A stretch of 64,000 nt of DNA from Polaribacter cellanae (GTDB lineage: Bacteria > Bacteroidota > Bacteroidia > Flavobacteriales > Flavobacteriaceae): NCBI RefSeq assembly GCF_017569185.1, contig NZ_CP071869.1:2222001-2286000 (forward strand). Direction: 5' to 3'. The position numbers and the translations under genes were made by a program. The notes beneath the pieces were generated by a model. The model searched no databases, was not told the origin of the DNA, and saw only the letters and a list, made by a program, of their open reading frames with translations. Positions 13,793 through 22,677 of this stretch are shown piece after piece. Each line of letters starts with the position of its first letter. Positions within the stretch are counted from its first letter, which is position 1.

Positions 13793-15301
13793 ATGCAACT
13801 CAACACAAATAATCCAAACAGCTACCATTACGAAACCACCCACTTACTGATAGAAATATTAGGAGGCATTAGACTAAATCATTTAGACAGATTACGAGTA
13901 ACCATCAGCATCCAAAAGCAAGAAACCCATTTAAAATTAAGACACAATCTAGATTTATATAACGATACCCAAGTAGAAAAATTAGTCAGAAAAATAGCAG
14001 AACGATTAGAAATAGGAACTAGTATCGTTAGAAGAACCATCCAAGATTTAATTAACGAGTTAGAAACCTATAGACTCTCACAATTAGCAGCATTAGAAGC
14101 AGACAAAATAACCGTAAAAACACTCACAAAAGCCGAAGAAAAAGAAGCATTAAAGTTACTAACCTCTAAAAATCTATTAGAAAAAACAAATGAGTTAATA
14201 GGTAAAAGCGGTGTCATAGGAGAAGTTACAAACCGATTATTAATGTACCTCATTTTTACATCAAGAAAAGCAAACAATCCATTGCACTGTATGAGTTTAG
14301 GAAGTAGTGGCGCAGGAAAAACACATTTACAATCTAAAGTATCAGAACTCATTCCAGAAGAAGACAAAGTAGAAATAACCGTATTATCAGAAAATGCATT
14401 CTACTATTTTAACCGTACAGAGCTTAAAAACCAATTAGTCCTCATTGAGGACTTAGACGGAGCAGGAAATGCCCTATATGCCATCAGAGAATTACAATCC
14501 AAACACAAAATAACCAAAACAGTCGTACATAAAGACACCAGAGGAAATACCAAAACCATCCACTTAACCGTAGAAGGTCCAGTATGTATAGCAGGATGCA
14601 CCACACAAGAAAGTATCTACGAAGACAATAGCAACAGGAGCTTCCTGCTGTACATAGATGAAAGTGAGGAACAAGATGAACGAATAATGCAATACCAGCG
14701 GAGAGCCTCCGCAGGCAAGATAACATTAGACCAAGAGTTACAAGCAAAAGAAATGCTTAAAAATGTACAAAGAATGTTATCATCCGTTGCGATTCGCAAC
14801 CCATATGCCGAAAATCTATGTCTGCCATCGGCAGTATTTAAACCCAGAAGAACCAACGCACATTACTTACAATTTATAGAAGCTGTGACCTTTTATCATC
14901 AGCATCAAAGAGAAAAAAATTATGATGAAGAAACAGGAGAAGAATATATAGAAACTACGATAGAAGATATTAAAGAAGCCAATAAACTACTACAAGAGGT
15001 TCTCTTGAGAAAGTCAGATACCATTACAGGAGCGTGTAGAAACTATTTTGAGAAACTAAAAACTTACTTGAAAGAACATCAACAAACAACCTTTACCAAT
15101 AAGCAAATTAGCATCCTATTACGAATCCCTTTATCCACTGTAAAACGCTATCATTTACAACTCATCAATACCCAAAGAATACAATTAAGAGAAAAAGACA
15201 AAACAGGCAGACACTTATATGAAATCACCAATTACGAAGAATACCAACAACTTAAAAAAACAATTGCAACAGTACTAGATGAAGCAATCCTACAATTATA
15301 A
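13793..15301 (+). CDS. P-loop ATPase, beta type
   Basis: A 502-residue homologue of the A-type ATPase. Walker A reads GSSGAGKT, Walker B LVLIEDLDG, and the arginine-finger block TTQESIYEDNSNRSF is unchanged. The N-terminal 150 residues and the C-terminal winged-helix region (FTNKQISILLRIPLSTVKRYHLQL) diverge most, as expected if these parts recognise module-specific DNA. It differs from the B-module copies mainly at about residues 295-345 (RRASAGKITLDQELQAKEML against RLISAGKVHIDQEHTSRDLL), a local mosaic patch. Confidence 0.8.
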   Translation: MQLNTNNPNSYHYETTHLLIEILGGIRLNHLDRLRVTISIQKQETHLKLRHNLDLYNDTQVEKLVRKIAERLEIGTSIVRRTIQDLINELETYRLSQLAALEADKITVKTLTKAEEKEALKLLTSKNLLEKTNELIGKSGVIGEVTNRLLMYLIFTSRKANNPLHCMSLGSSGAGKTHLQSKVSELIPEEDKVEITVLSENAFYYFNRTELKNQLVLIEDLDGAGNALYAIRELQSKHKITKTVVHKDTRGNTKTIHLTVEGPVCIAGCTTQESIYEDNSNRSFLLYIDESEEQDERIMQYQRRASAGKITLDQELQAKEMLKNVQRMLSSVAIRNPYAENLCLPSAVFKPRRTNAHYLQFIEAVTFYHQHQREKNYDEETGEEYIETTIEDIKEANKLLQEVLLRKSDTITGACRNYFEKLKTYLKEHQQTTFTNKQISILLRIPLSTVKRYHLQLINTQRIQLREKDKTGRHLYEITNYEEYQQLKKTIATVLDEAILQL

Positions 15302-15326
15302 ATACTGTTCTGTATTAACTCGCCAA

Positions 15327-15354
15327 AGCCCAGTAGCTTACCAGTAGCCCAGTA
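15327..15354. repeat. Direct repeats at ATPase/TyrR1 junction (beta type)
   Basis: AGCCCAGTA occurs at 15327-15335 and 15346-15354, a 19-bp period. CTTAC...GTAAG around the second copy is inverted. It holds the same position as the TTCGCCA repeats in alpha modules. Confidence 0.45.
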
Positions 15355-15443
15355 AGTAAATGAGCCACTAAAGAAACTAACAATCAACAATTTAAAAAGA
15401 AAGCTCACTAAAACAAGAAAAAGGCAACCAAGCAAAGTAAAAA

Positions 15444-16364
15444 ATGAAACAATTAAAACTACAAAATACAAGCTACAAAGTATTATTACAATCATTTACA
15501 GAATGGTTAGACATCTTGGGTTATGCAGAAAGTACGCTTTACAACTTGCCAAATCATATCAAAGAATTTTTTTATTGGTTAGAGAAAAAGAATATAAATA
15601 CATTAGAAAACATCCATACAGAAACTATAAAAGACTACTATCAACACTTACAATTACGTCCCAATGAAACCAGAGGAGGCAGTTTAAGTAAAGCCTATTT
15701 AAACAAGCATCAACAAGCATTAAAGAAGTTTAGAGAATATTTACAAAAGCACAATTACAAAGGGTTTAGAATCCACTTAAAAACAGAGAAAGACAGCAAC
15801 CAAAAGCAAGTAGATATTTTAACACAAGAAGAAATTAAAGAACTATTTACAACCACAAATTACAGTCATCAAAGAGATAGTTTTAAGTTAAGAGATAAAG
15901 CATTATTAGTATTGTTTTATAGTTGTGGTTTACGAAGAAATGAGGTAGTTCATTTAGATGTGAGTGATGTACTGTTTGATAAGGAAAGAATCTATGTACG
16001 AAAAGGAAAGAATTACAAAGAGCGTTTTGTACCCATCAACAATTACAATAGTAGAATACTCGAAGATTACATTTTTGAAGCACGTCCAGAACTCAATATT
16101 TACAACAGTACAGAAGCATTATTTATAAGTCAACAAGGAAAGCGAATGCAAGGACAAAGTATGCTCAATAGATTAAAAGAAGTGATTAAAAAAACAGAAA
16201 ATAAAGAGCTTCAAGAAAAACAAATCACACTCCACAGTTTACGTCATTCTATAGCAACACACTTATTACAGCAAGAAATACATATAGAAATCATCAGTAA
16301 GTTTTTAGGCCATAGTTCATTAGAAAGTACACAAATCTACACACATCTAGTCAAGCAATTATAA
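15444..16364 (+). CDS. Tyrosine recombinase TyrR1, beta type
   Basis: 306 residues. The catalytic set is complete: GLRRNE, VRKGKNYKER, HSLRH, LGHSS and IYTH. It is separated from the ATPase by 142 bp and from TyrR2 by 40 bp, without the overlap seen in A modules. The N-terminal DNA-binding domain differs from alpha TyrR1, consistent with a different core site. Confidence 0.93.
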   Translation: MKQLKLQNTSYKVLLQSFTEWLDILGYAESTLYNLPNHIKEFFYWLEKKNINTLENIHTETIKDYYQHLQLRPNETRGGSLSKAYLNKHQQALKKFREYLQKHNYKGFRIHLKTEKDSNQKQVDILTQEEIKELFTTTNYSHQRDSFKLRDKALLVLFYSCGLRRNEVVHLDVSDVLFDKERIYVRKGKNYKERFVPINNYNSRILEDYIFEARPELNIYNSTEALFISQQGKRMQGQSMLNRLKEVIKKTENKELQEKQITLHSLRHSIATHLLQQEIHIEIISKFLGHSSLESTQIYTHLVKQL

Positions 16365-16404
16365 AGCCAATTAATCAATAACTAACAACCAAAAACCACC
16401 AACT

Positions 16405-17289
16405 ATGAACTATCAAGAACACTTACAAAAAGAAGCATACAGCATTACAACAGTAGCCAGTTATTTAGTAGAAATCAAAAAGTTCAAAATATGGTGTACA
16501 AGAAATCATTATGAAACTGAAACTATAGATTATAAAGCAACGCTGAAATACACGAAATACTTAACCAGAAAAGGAAATAGTAAAAAGACAGTCAATCATA
16601 AATTAGCCATCCTAAAGAGTTATTTTAATTACTTAATCAAAGAACACTACAGACTAGATAATCCAGCAGAAAGCATCACTATAAAAGGAGTAAAAAGAAA
16701 ATTATACTACAATCTATTAGAAGCAGAAGAATTAGAAGATCTCTATTACAGTTTTAGCACAGAAAACATCAAAGACCCCTATCACAGATTAACAGCAAAA
16801 AGAAATAAAATTATTGTTGGCTTAATGATATATCAAGGATTAAACACAAACGCATTAATCAGATTAGAATTAGAACACATAGAAATTTACAAAGGAAAAG
16901 TTCACGTTCCAAAAACAGCAAGAAGCAATACAAGAGAATTAGAGTTAAAGTCGTGGCAAGTTATAGAGCTATTGGAATACATCAAAGAAGTTCGAGAAGA
17001 AATCAAGGAACGAAAGCATATAGAAAGTGAACGACTCTTTATACCCAACAATGCACGATTAGGAAACACCATTTTAGCTATTATTAAAAAGCTAAAAAAG
17101 TACAATCAGAAAGTAGAAAATGTGCATCAAATAAGAGCATCAGTCATTACGAATTGGACAAAGCAATACAACTTAAGAAAAACACAATATCTAGCAGGAC
17201 ATCGTTATATAAGTTCTACCGAAAAATATTTGACTGACGATTTAGAAAATATGCAAGAAGTGATTAATCTGTATCATCCAATCAGTTGA
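16405..17289 (+). CDS. TyrR2, beta type
   Basis: 294 residues starting MNYQEHLQKEAY. The first arginine is again asparagine (GLNTNA), but HQIR keeps the His-x-x-Arg motif, with AGH and EKYL following. The segment CTRNHYETETIDYKATLKY (about residues 31-50) differs sharply from the B copies while the flanks are identical, so this is another mosaic patch. Confidence 0.88.
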   Translation: MNYQEHLQKEAYSITTVASYLVEIKKFKIWCTRNHYETETIDYKATLKYTKYLTRKGNSKKTVNHKLAILKSYFNYLIKEHYRLDNPAESITIKGVKRKLYYNLLEAEELEDLYYSFSTENIKDPYHRLTAKRNKIIVGLMIYQGLNTNALIRLELEHIEIYKGKVHVPKTARSNTRELELKSWQVIELLEYIKEVREEIKERKHIESERLFIPNNARLGNTILAIIKKLKKYNQKVENVHQIRASVITNWTKQYNLRKTQYLAGHRYISSTEKYLTDDLENMQEVINLYHPIS

Positions 17290-17315
17290 AAATACCGTTA
17301 AAAAAAGAGAAAAAT

Positions 17316-17355
17316 GTTTAAGTAACGTTTAAACAGTGTTTAAATACCGTTTAAA
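17316..17355. repeat. Four GTTTAA iterons with exact 11-bp period
   Basis: GTTTAA starts at 17316, 17327, 17338 and 17349, so all sites lie on one DNA face. A related GTTAAA lies at 17297. The array begins 27 bp after the TyrR2 stop. It is a likely binding array for a module protein. Confidence 0.75.
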
Positions 17356-17594
17356 TAAAATAGCGCTAGAAAATTAGGTTTTTTTTATATTGGAGAATAG
17401 AAAATACGTCGTTCCTAAAAAACGAGAAAATCCCAAAAAGAGAAGATATAAAACCGATAAACTCTATCCAATTCATAAGACAAATTTACATTAATATCCC
17501 CACAAAACAAAATCCAGATTTTTACAGAAAAAGTAAAAAACCTCTGTCTTTTGTTTTGTTCCGCTCGCCACCACTTCTATAGTTTTTAAGTCAC

Positions 17595-17688
17595 AGTTTT
17601 TGGAAGCCAACGCTAAATACAGCACTTTGTAAGTTGCTCGTTCCTCACAATCACAAAAAGCTGTTGCCAACGCTAAAAACCAAAAACT
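17595..17688. repeat. Hairpin H2 (beta)
   Basis: AGTTTTTGG (17595-17603) pairs with CCAAAAACT (17680-17688). Bulges carry GCCAACGCTAAA on both sides. It is structurally equivalent to alpha H2 with altered stem bases. Confidence 0.7.
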
Positions 17689-17715
17689 CCGCCAAAAAAA
17701 CTATCCCAAGCTATC

Positions 17716-17795
17716 TTTACATAATTGGCATTATAATACTGCCCACATCAGCCACCACATCACCAAAGCCGTAGTTATAATGAAAATTATGTAAA
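17716..17795. repeat. Hairpin H3 (beta)
   Basis: The arms 17716-17737 and 17774-17795 pair at about 19 of 22 positions and keep the TTACATAA/TTATGTAA ends of alpha H3. Confidence 0.7.
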
Positions 17796-18019
17796 ATATC
17801 CGCTCTGCCCACGCTTTTTGCCACCACTTCTGCCAATGCCTCACTACATCCAACGCCTTCGCACTAGGTATGCTTTAATTTTTACTACGTAAGCCCACGC
17901 TCCGAATTTGCATAAAAAAACTTCACAAAATCCTCACGTAGTCCAAGTGTTCCTACGCTCACATCTTTGCTCGTTTTTGTATACAACTCGTGCAAAGCAG
18001 TATGGAGAACAAGTCATTT

Positions 18020-18081
18020 TAAAAACAGGATGATTGCCTTTGCGCTCGAAAACCAGCCTCGTCTAAATCATCCTATTTTTA
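18020..18081. repeat. Hairpin H5 (beta, G copy)
   Basis: TAAAAACAGGATGATT (18020-18035) pairs with AATCATCCTATTTTTA (18066-18081) at 15 of 16 positions, framed by ACAAGTCATTTT and AAAACGTAA. Confidence 0.75.
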
Positions 18082-18570
18082 AAACGTAAAACTATTGATG
18101 GAAACACTATCGTACGAAACTACGGAAATACAAAAGTTCATATCCTAAAAAACTAAAATCTCTTTAGTTCCTTTGTTTATAGGAGAAAAACAGTCAAAAA
18201 TTATAGTGATTTTTTTCTGTCCTATTTTAAATCAACACCATAAAATACATTGCAAACAAAACAGTAAAATAAATAGATGTGAAAGCCTTTACAAAAATTG
18301 GTTTTGATAGTATAATAGATGTAGAACAAAAACTGGGGTATTGAAAAGGTTGGGAAGCTTGTAGGAGCGAGATACGAAAGCCCACACCCAAATTATGATA
18401 TATACTATAGGCGTTTTTGTAAAAACAAATTATTGAAAACGCTTTTATATATAACAGCGAAATCTAATAAAATGGAAACAGCGATTAAAAAAATAACACC
18501 TTATAAATGAACTTTTAAACAAAAAGTTTTTAGATGAAAGAATAAATAAAGAAAATAAAACGTAATAGAA

Positions 18571-18771
18571 ATGAAAAAATACTCTACAGAAATACTAATC
18601 TTCTTTGCAATAATGATGATTATCTTTTGCTTTTTAACAGTAGATAAAATTAAACTAATATTAGCCTTTTTAAAATGGCCAATATTAGTGATGGGTGCTT
18701 ACCAATTTATAAAATTAATACTACCTTTTATAAAGTTTTGCTTAACGATGTATAAGAAGAAAGAAACGTAG
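18571..18771 (+). CDS. Small membrane protein of the beta accessory slot
   Basis: 66 residues with two hydrophobic segments (about 7-24 and 32-58) and a lysine-rich end MYKKKET. Function unknown. B modules carry an unrelated-looking 63-residue membrane protein in the same place, before the same terminator, so the slot is conserved rather than the sequence. Confidence 0.5.
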   Translation: MKKYSTEILIFFAIMMIIFCFLTVDKIKLILAFLKWPILVMGAYQFIKLILPFIKFCLTMYKKKET

Positions 18772-18850
18772 ATAACTCGTAGATGAGTCGTGTATAAGCC
18801 GTATATGTTCCCACTAATCACGAGTACCAGTATTAAATCAGTCCATAAAA

Positions 18851-18876
18851 AAAGCACCCTCAAAAGAGAATGCTTT
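18851..18876. terminator. Hairpin between membrane ORF and convergent gene
   Basis: AAAGCACCCTC pairs with GAGAATGCTTT around AAAA; the flanks are A- and T-rich, suitable for both strands. The B copies read AGCACCCTC/GAGGATGCT, keeping the pairing. Confidence 0.6.
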
Positions 18877-18901
18877 AAACATCAAATGAATTGATTACAG
18901 C

Positions 18902-19696
18902 TTAAAAAACGTGTGTAACTTTCATTGTATTACCTTGCGATAATATATAATCTGTAGAGCCAACCTTTTGGTAAAACTCAATCCCCAAACAAGAAACTAC
19001 ACTCACTTCAGCATCTGTAACAGCTCCACCAGGAATGGTAGCCGTTAACGTGGTTGCAGTACTATTAGCATCTAACGCTTTTGTTGTGCTTGAAGCTACA
19101 ATGCCAATACTGTTCTCATCTGGTACAGTAGGTTCATAAGAACTCACTCCATCATCATACACATAATCTGACACCAAACCAACAGCAGCTACTAATTTAA
19201 AATGCGTAGCACCAGCTGGCGCAACAATAAAATTAGCTGGCGTAAATGCAGGAATATCATACACCACTTCATTACGGTCTGCGTTGATGGTCGCAGTATA
19301 AGGAGCAGTAAATACAGTTGATAAACTCGATTTACGATTTAAATCCAAACCAGTCAAGAGCTCTTTGTTCGCAGAAAGTGTAATCGGTCTTTTACCTCTG
19401 ACACCTACACCCTTTAGGTTAATGGTTTTAAAAATCTTGGTTAACTGGGAAGCCAATCTACTACCACCCATTACTTGAAGTACACCACTCAAAGCGGTTC
19501 TTAATGCTTTACCAACTTTGGCTGAACCACCAAACTCGGCATTGTTCTCTCTGGTACGTTTAAAATTAGGGTCTGTTTGAATACGTTCCTTTGAAGGTCC
19601 TCCAGCCATACGTGCTAGATACTCGCCATTAGAAGTGTAAAAAGATACGCCCCCAATGTTCCCTACTAATTTAATTAATCCTTTTTGCTTGCTCAT
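18902..19696 (-). CDS. Conserved Bacteroidota protein of unknown function (264 residues)
   Basis: It starts MSKQKGLIKLVGNIGGVSFYTSNGEYLAR, then GPSKERIQTDPNFKRTRENNAEFGGSAKVGKALR. I recall this N-terminal pattern from unnamed Bacteroidota proteins. The remainder is rich in Ser, Thr, Val and Ala with predicted beta strands (VYDIPAFTPANFIVAPAGATHFKLVAAVG; NSTATTLTATIPGGAV). No signal peptide, membrane segment or catalytic motif is seen. It lies opposite to the module genes in beta modules only, with its own hairpin in the leader. It may be structural or an independent passenger. Confidence 0.75.
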   Translation of the reverse strand: MSKQKGLIKLVGNIGGVSFYTSNGEYLARMAGGPSKERIQTDPNFKRTRENNAEFGGSAKVGKALRTALSGVLQVMGGSRLASQLTKIFKTINLKGVGVRGKRPITLSANKELLTGLDLNRKSSLSTVFTAPYTATINADRNEVVYDIPAFTPANFIVAPAGATHFKLVAAVGLVSDYVYDDGVSSYEPTVPDENSIGIVASSTTKALDANSTATTLTATIPGGAVTDAEVSVVSCLGIEFYQKVGSTDYILSQGNTMKVTHVF

Positions 19697-19711
19697 AATA
19701 AAGAAATTTAT

Positions 19712-19732
19712 GTTCTGTAATAATTACAGAAC
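19712..19732. repeat. Perfect hairpin in leader of the 264-residue gene
   Basis: GTTCTGTAAT (19712-19721) pairs with ATTACAGAAC (19723-19732). At 37284-37326 the same outer arms GTTCTGT/ACAGAAC enclose a second stem, CTGAAC/GTTCAG. It may be an operator or RNA element upstream of the ATG. Confidence 0.5.
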
Positions 19733-19857
19733 TGGTTAAACAATAAATGCAAGCTTGGTGGTTGAAAACAATCTGATTAGTGGACAAGTGTTAACGTCTT
19801 GTTTTATAGAGAACTACAATAATGGTGCTAAACGTATATATAAAATGTTAAAGTTTG

Positions 19858-19889
19858 TTTGTTGGACAAAACAGAAATAATTACCTTTA
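19858..19889 (+). promoter_or_regulatory. Putative outward promoter before tip B (beta end)
   Basis: TTTG (19858-19861), 20-bp spacer, TACCTTTA (19882-19889). GGACGTTC follows at 19909-19916, 81 bp before the CCCTTTTGG junction, the same spacing as in alpha ends. Confidence 0.5.
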
Positions 19890-19984
19890 TGTTCTGATGT
19901 AGCAGAGAGGACGTTCAAAGAAAAAATTTTGTTGGTAAAAGTTGGTCGAGACAAGGGAACTATGCTGAAAAAAATTGCATAAGC

Positions 19985-20839
19985 TTGTACCCTTTTGGTT
20001 TGAAACATCGCGGATACAACAATGTAACTTCTTCCAATGGAAATAGCGTTGCGCAGAAGAAACTTTTTAACGGAAAAGAGTTACAAGATGAATTAGGATT
20101 AGATTGGTATGATTATGGAGCTAGGAATTATGATGCGAGTTTAGGAAGATGGATGAATATTGATCCATTAGCAGACCACCCAAAACAATTACACGCTTCA
20201 CCATTTGCTTATACTAATAATAATCCTGTTTTATACATTGACCCTGATGGTAAACTTTGGATTGATAATGGAGATGGGACGTATACGGCTGAAAAAGGAG
20301 ATAGTGCTTCCACGCTACATACTCAACATTTAGAGGAAAAGGGCTATACATTTGAAGAAACAAATGCAATGGTTGAACAGCAGTATAGTGAAAACCGAGT
20401 AGAAGATGGAATAGAAAAATCTAATATAGACCCAGGTGATGTTGTACACGAAGGAAAACAGGTAAAAAGTTCGACTGGATTAGGTGACTACTATGATACA
20501 AAGGACACAGGGTCAGATAATAATGAAACACCTATAGTTGATAAACTTCCAAACCCAGATGCAAAAGACCCCAAGAAAGCTGCTTTAATTGAAATAGCTA
20601 CAATGGCAATGGAGCAACTTAACCCTATAAATAAAATTATTAAGGGAGCATTAGGTAAAGGTGGTGGAAGTACAAGAATAAATAGAAGTAGCACAAGGAC
20701 AACAAGTAGTGGAACTTCTACCAATGCAAACACAAGTAATACAAGAACAGTAAATGTAAAAGGTCATTATAGAACATTAAAGAGTGGTAAAAAAGTTTGG
20801 GTTAAGCCCCATACACGAACTATTAAAAATAAAGATTAA
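19985..20839 (+). CDS. Orphan Rhs C-terminal tip B
   Basis: A fragment of 284 codons from LYPFGLKHRGYNN (TTG 19985 possible start). Residues 1-88 are the Rhs core end: KKLFNGKELQDELGLDW, YDASLGRWMNIDPLADH, YTNNNPVLYIDPDG. The variable part is hydrophilic, contains a Thr/Ser/Asn-rich linker (about 220-255) and ends in KGHYRTLKSGKKVWVKPHTRTIKNKD, a short motif common at ends of surface or effector proteins. I see no recognisable toxin active site. Either this is a minimal effector, or the activity lies in the 90-220 segment. Confidence 0.7.
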   Translation: MYPFGLKHRGYNNVTSSNGNSVAQKKLFNGKELQDELGLDWYDYGARNYDASLGRWMNIDPLADHPKQLHASPFAYTNNNPVLYIDPDGKLWIDNGDGTYTAEKGDSASTLHTQHLEEKGYTFEETNAMVEQQYSENRVEDGIEKSNIDPGDVVHEGKQVKSSTGLGDYYDTKDTGSDNNETPIVDKLPNPDAKDPKKAALIEIATMAMEQLNPINKIIKGALGKGGGSTRINRSSTRTTSSGTSTNANTSNTRTVNVKGHYRTLKSGKKVWVKPHTRTIKNKD

Positions 20840-20856
20840 TTAAATTATTTTCAATT

Positions 20857-20886
20857 AAAGAGGCTTAAAAAAGCCTCTTTTTTATT
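20857..20886 (+). terminator. Terminator after tip B
   Basis: AAAGAGGCTT pairs with AAGCCTCTTT around AAAA, followed by TTTATTTT: a strong intrinsic terminator between tip B and the next gene. Confidence 0.8.
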
Positions 20887-20947
20887 TTAATTACAAAGCA
20901 AGTAAAATAATTATATTGCAAAAAAAGATACTTAACCTTAATAAGTA

Positions 20948-21718
20948 ATGTTCAAATCAAATAAGAATAAAAAATTTCTTTTAATATCAATTATTTTGAT
21001 TGCAGTCATATCTTCTTTTTTGTTATTCATTAGAAAAGTCAATTATATCCCAACACCATATGAAAAAGAACTAATTGATTATTTTAAGGAAATTGCCCTA
21101 CAGTCAGAATATGACAATAATCCCGAGAAAATAATTAAATGGAAGGAATCAATGCTACTTTATGTAGTAAAAGAAAAAGAGTTTAAGCCTCAAATATCTG
21201 TCATAAAAAAAGTTATTGATAATATTAATCGATTAACAACAGATGGATTTAAAATAATATTAACCGATAATTATGCAAAAAGTAATTCTATACTTTATTT
21301 GTGTAACAGAGAGCAAGTTTATAAATCAAACAAAGATTTCTATGAAATGCTTACTAAAGATATAGATTATGATATTGCAGGTCTTGCATATACAGAGTTT
21401 TCAACAAAAACACATACTATAGATAAAGCTTTAATTTTTATAAACTCTGAATATTCTTTTGATATTCAAGAGGCTACTATATTAGAAGAAATAACTCAAA
21501 GTTTAGGTTTAGCGTTTGATTCTAAATTATATACAAATAGTGTTTTTTACAAAGAAAAATCTAAACAAAAAGTCCGAGTAAAGAAATATTCTCAATTGGA
21601 CAAAGATATTGTTAGGCTCTTATATCATCCAAAAATGAAACCTGGGTTAGATTCTATTGAAGTAGAAAGAGTAATTAAAAAAATTTTAAAGCTAGAAAAA
21701 ATTAAACTTGATGGGTGA
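20948..21718 (+). CDS. DUF2927-like membrane-anchored protein
   Basis: 256 residues with an N-terminal transmembrane anchor (about 9-28) and a periplasmic or extracellular remainder. EEITQSLGLAFDS (180-192), then LDKDIVRLLYHPKMKPG (217-233), match the pattern I know from DUF2927 proteins, which look like inactive or atypical metalloprotease relatives. The classical HExxH is absent. It follows tip B after a terminator, so it has its own promoter and may be an immunity or accessory protein. The 3' end overlaps the convergent membrane gene by 17 bp. Confidence 0.65.
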   Translation: MFKSNKNKKFLLISIILIAVISSFLLFIRKVNYIPTPYEKELIDYFKEIALQSEYDNNPEKIIKWKESMLLYVVKEKEFKPQISVIKKVIDNINRLTTDGFKIILTDNYAKSNSILYLCNREQVYKSNKDFYEMLTKDIDYDIAGLAYTEFSTKTHTIDKALIFINSEYSFDIQEATILEEITQSLGLAFDSKLYTNSVFYKEKSKQKVRVKKYSQLDKDIVRLLYHPKMKPGLDSIEVERVIKKILKLEKIKLDG

Positions 21719-22187
21719 TTTTTGAGCCTTTTAATAGGTCGCTATTACTTTTTAATTCTACAGTTACATCTTGAATGCCGTGATATTTTTTACCAAATTC
21801 AATATTGTAGCTGTATTTAATTTTATATCTATTAAGGATAGTATCTATTTTTTCTTTTTCCTCTTTTACAGCTTTTCTTTCTTTTATATACTTCTTTAAT
21901 TTACTAACAGCTATATTGCAGAACCCAAATCCCAAGATAACTATTAAAAATGATTGAGCAAATTTTAGATATTTGCTGTAAGTAAAATCAAAGCCGACTA
22001 ATAAGTCTCTTTGACTTATCATAATTGGTAATCCTATCCCCATACATATAATAAAATAAATATAAGTTGATATTTTCTTCTTCTTTAGTTGCTCAATCTT
22101 AATATGAATAAGTCCTAATTCTTTTTCAAAACCCTTATCTAATTGTATTTTTGAACCATTTTGTAGGTCTAACTTACTATTTTGCAT
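21702..22187 (-). CDS. Two-helix membrane protein, possible immunity for tip B
   Basis: 161 residues. Two hydrophobic helices (about 40-58 and 77-95) are flanked by charged coils EQLKKKK and KKYIKERKAVKEEKEK, with a soluble C-terminal domain. No family recognised. It is on the strand of the XRE gene, 19 bp from it, and could be cotranscribed with it. Opposite orientation is unusual for an immunity gene, but it is one of only two small genes linked to tip B. Confidence 0.6.
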   Translation of the reverse strand: MQNSKLDLQNGSKIQLDKGFEKELGLIHIKIEQLKKKKISTYIYFIICMGIGLPIMISQRDLLVGFDFTYSKYLKFAQSFLIVILGFGFCNIAVSKLKKYIKERKAVKEEKEKIDTILNRYKIKYSYNIEFGKKYHGIQDVTVELKSNSDLLKGSKITHQV

Positions 22188-22206
22188 AAATTAAATCATT
22201 ATATCA

Positions 22207-22536
22207 TTACGAATAAGTAGCTCTAGCTTTAGCATCTCTTAAAAGCGCATCAATAGCAAAAAGAATATGTTCTTTATCTTCAGTAGGAAGCTGTTGTATG
22301 GTTAGAATTTTATCTACAATAGTATCATCCAAAAGTAAGTCTGTTTTCCCTACCAAATAATCTAAAGAAACACCTAAAACGTCAGAAAGTTTAGTGGCTA
22401 CCTCAATAGATGGGTTAGCTTCTCCACGTTCATAACGTCCTAATACATTGTTGTGAATACCCACTTTAGTGGCTAACTCACTTTGCGAGAACTTATGCTG
22501 TTTACGTAACTCCGACAATCTTTTAGAAAAACTCAT
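22207..22536 (-). CDS. XRE-family repressor, beta type, B1 copy
   Basis: This is the same protein as at 13319-13651 except for the last residue, with the same divergent control region. It shows that G and B share one regulator specificity. Confidence 0.88.
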   Translation of the reverse strand: MSFSKRLSELRKQHKFSQSELATKVGIHNNVLGRYERGEANPSIEVATKLSDVLGVSLDYLVGKTDLLLDDTIVDKILTIQQLPTEDKEHILFAIDALLRDAKARATYS

Positions 22537-22612
22537 ATTATTAAAATACACCTTAAAGAGTGTTGAAATACAAATATAAGATACTTTTTTAGGTATAAAA
22601 ATACATTGTAAG

Positions 22613-22643
22613 TTTGTTTTATAAAACGAAATAGGTATATTTA
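22613..22643 (+). promoter_or_regulatory. Promoter of beta operon, B1 copy
   Basis: TTTG-N19-TATATTTA, as at 13728-13758. Confidence 0.6.
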
Positions 22644-22677
22644 CACCTTAATAGTTATATTTTACAACTTATCAACA

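Larger units (their letters stand above)
17290..18570. other. Beta intergenic region, G copy
   Basis: No gene is credible in this 1.28-kb stretch. It starts with phased GTTTAA iterons. It continues with hairpins equivalent to alpha H1-H5 with GCCAACGCT/CCCACGCT motifs (17595-17688, 17716-17795, 18020-18081). From about 18100 to 18570 I see no clear structure and little similarity to the B copies, apart from a CCTATTTTAAA motif. Confidence 0.75.
11856..19984 (+). mobile_element. Module G (GIY-YIG-like tip, beta recombinases)
   Basis: An 8.1-kb unit: tip G, immunity candidate, XRE, ATPase, TyrR1, TyrR2, beta intergenic region with a small membrane ORF and the conserved 264-residue gene on the - strand. 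It is entered from an alpha end and left through a beta end, both at the YPFGLKH codons. It is present once in the window. Confidence 0.7.

Noticed and set aside
14068..15495. Several - strand frames of 66-99 codons inside the beta ATPase and TyrR1 start
   Set aside because: They are antisense shadows of strongly conserved coding sequence, and their translations are low-complexity Leu/Cys/Ser-rich.
18300..18420. Riboswitch or structured RNA around the AAGCTTGTAGGAGCGAGATACG segment
   Set aside because: I could not find a convincing fold or a known family, and the segment is not shared with the B copies.
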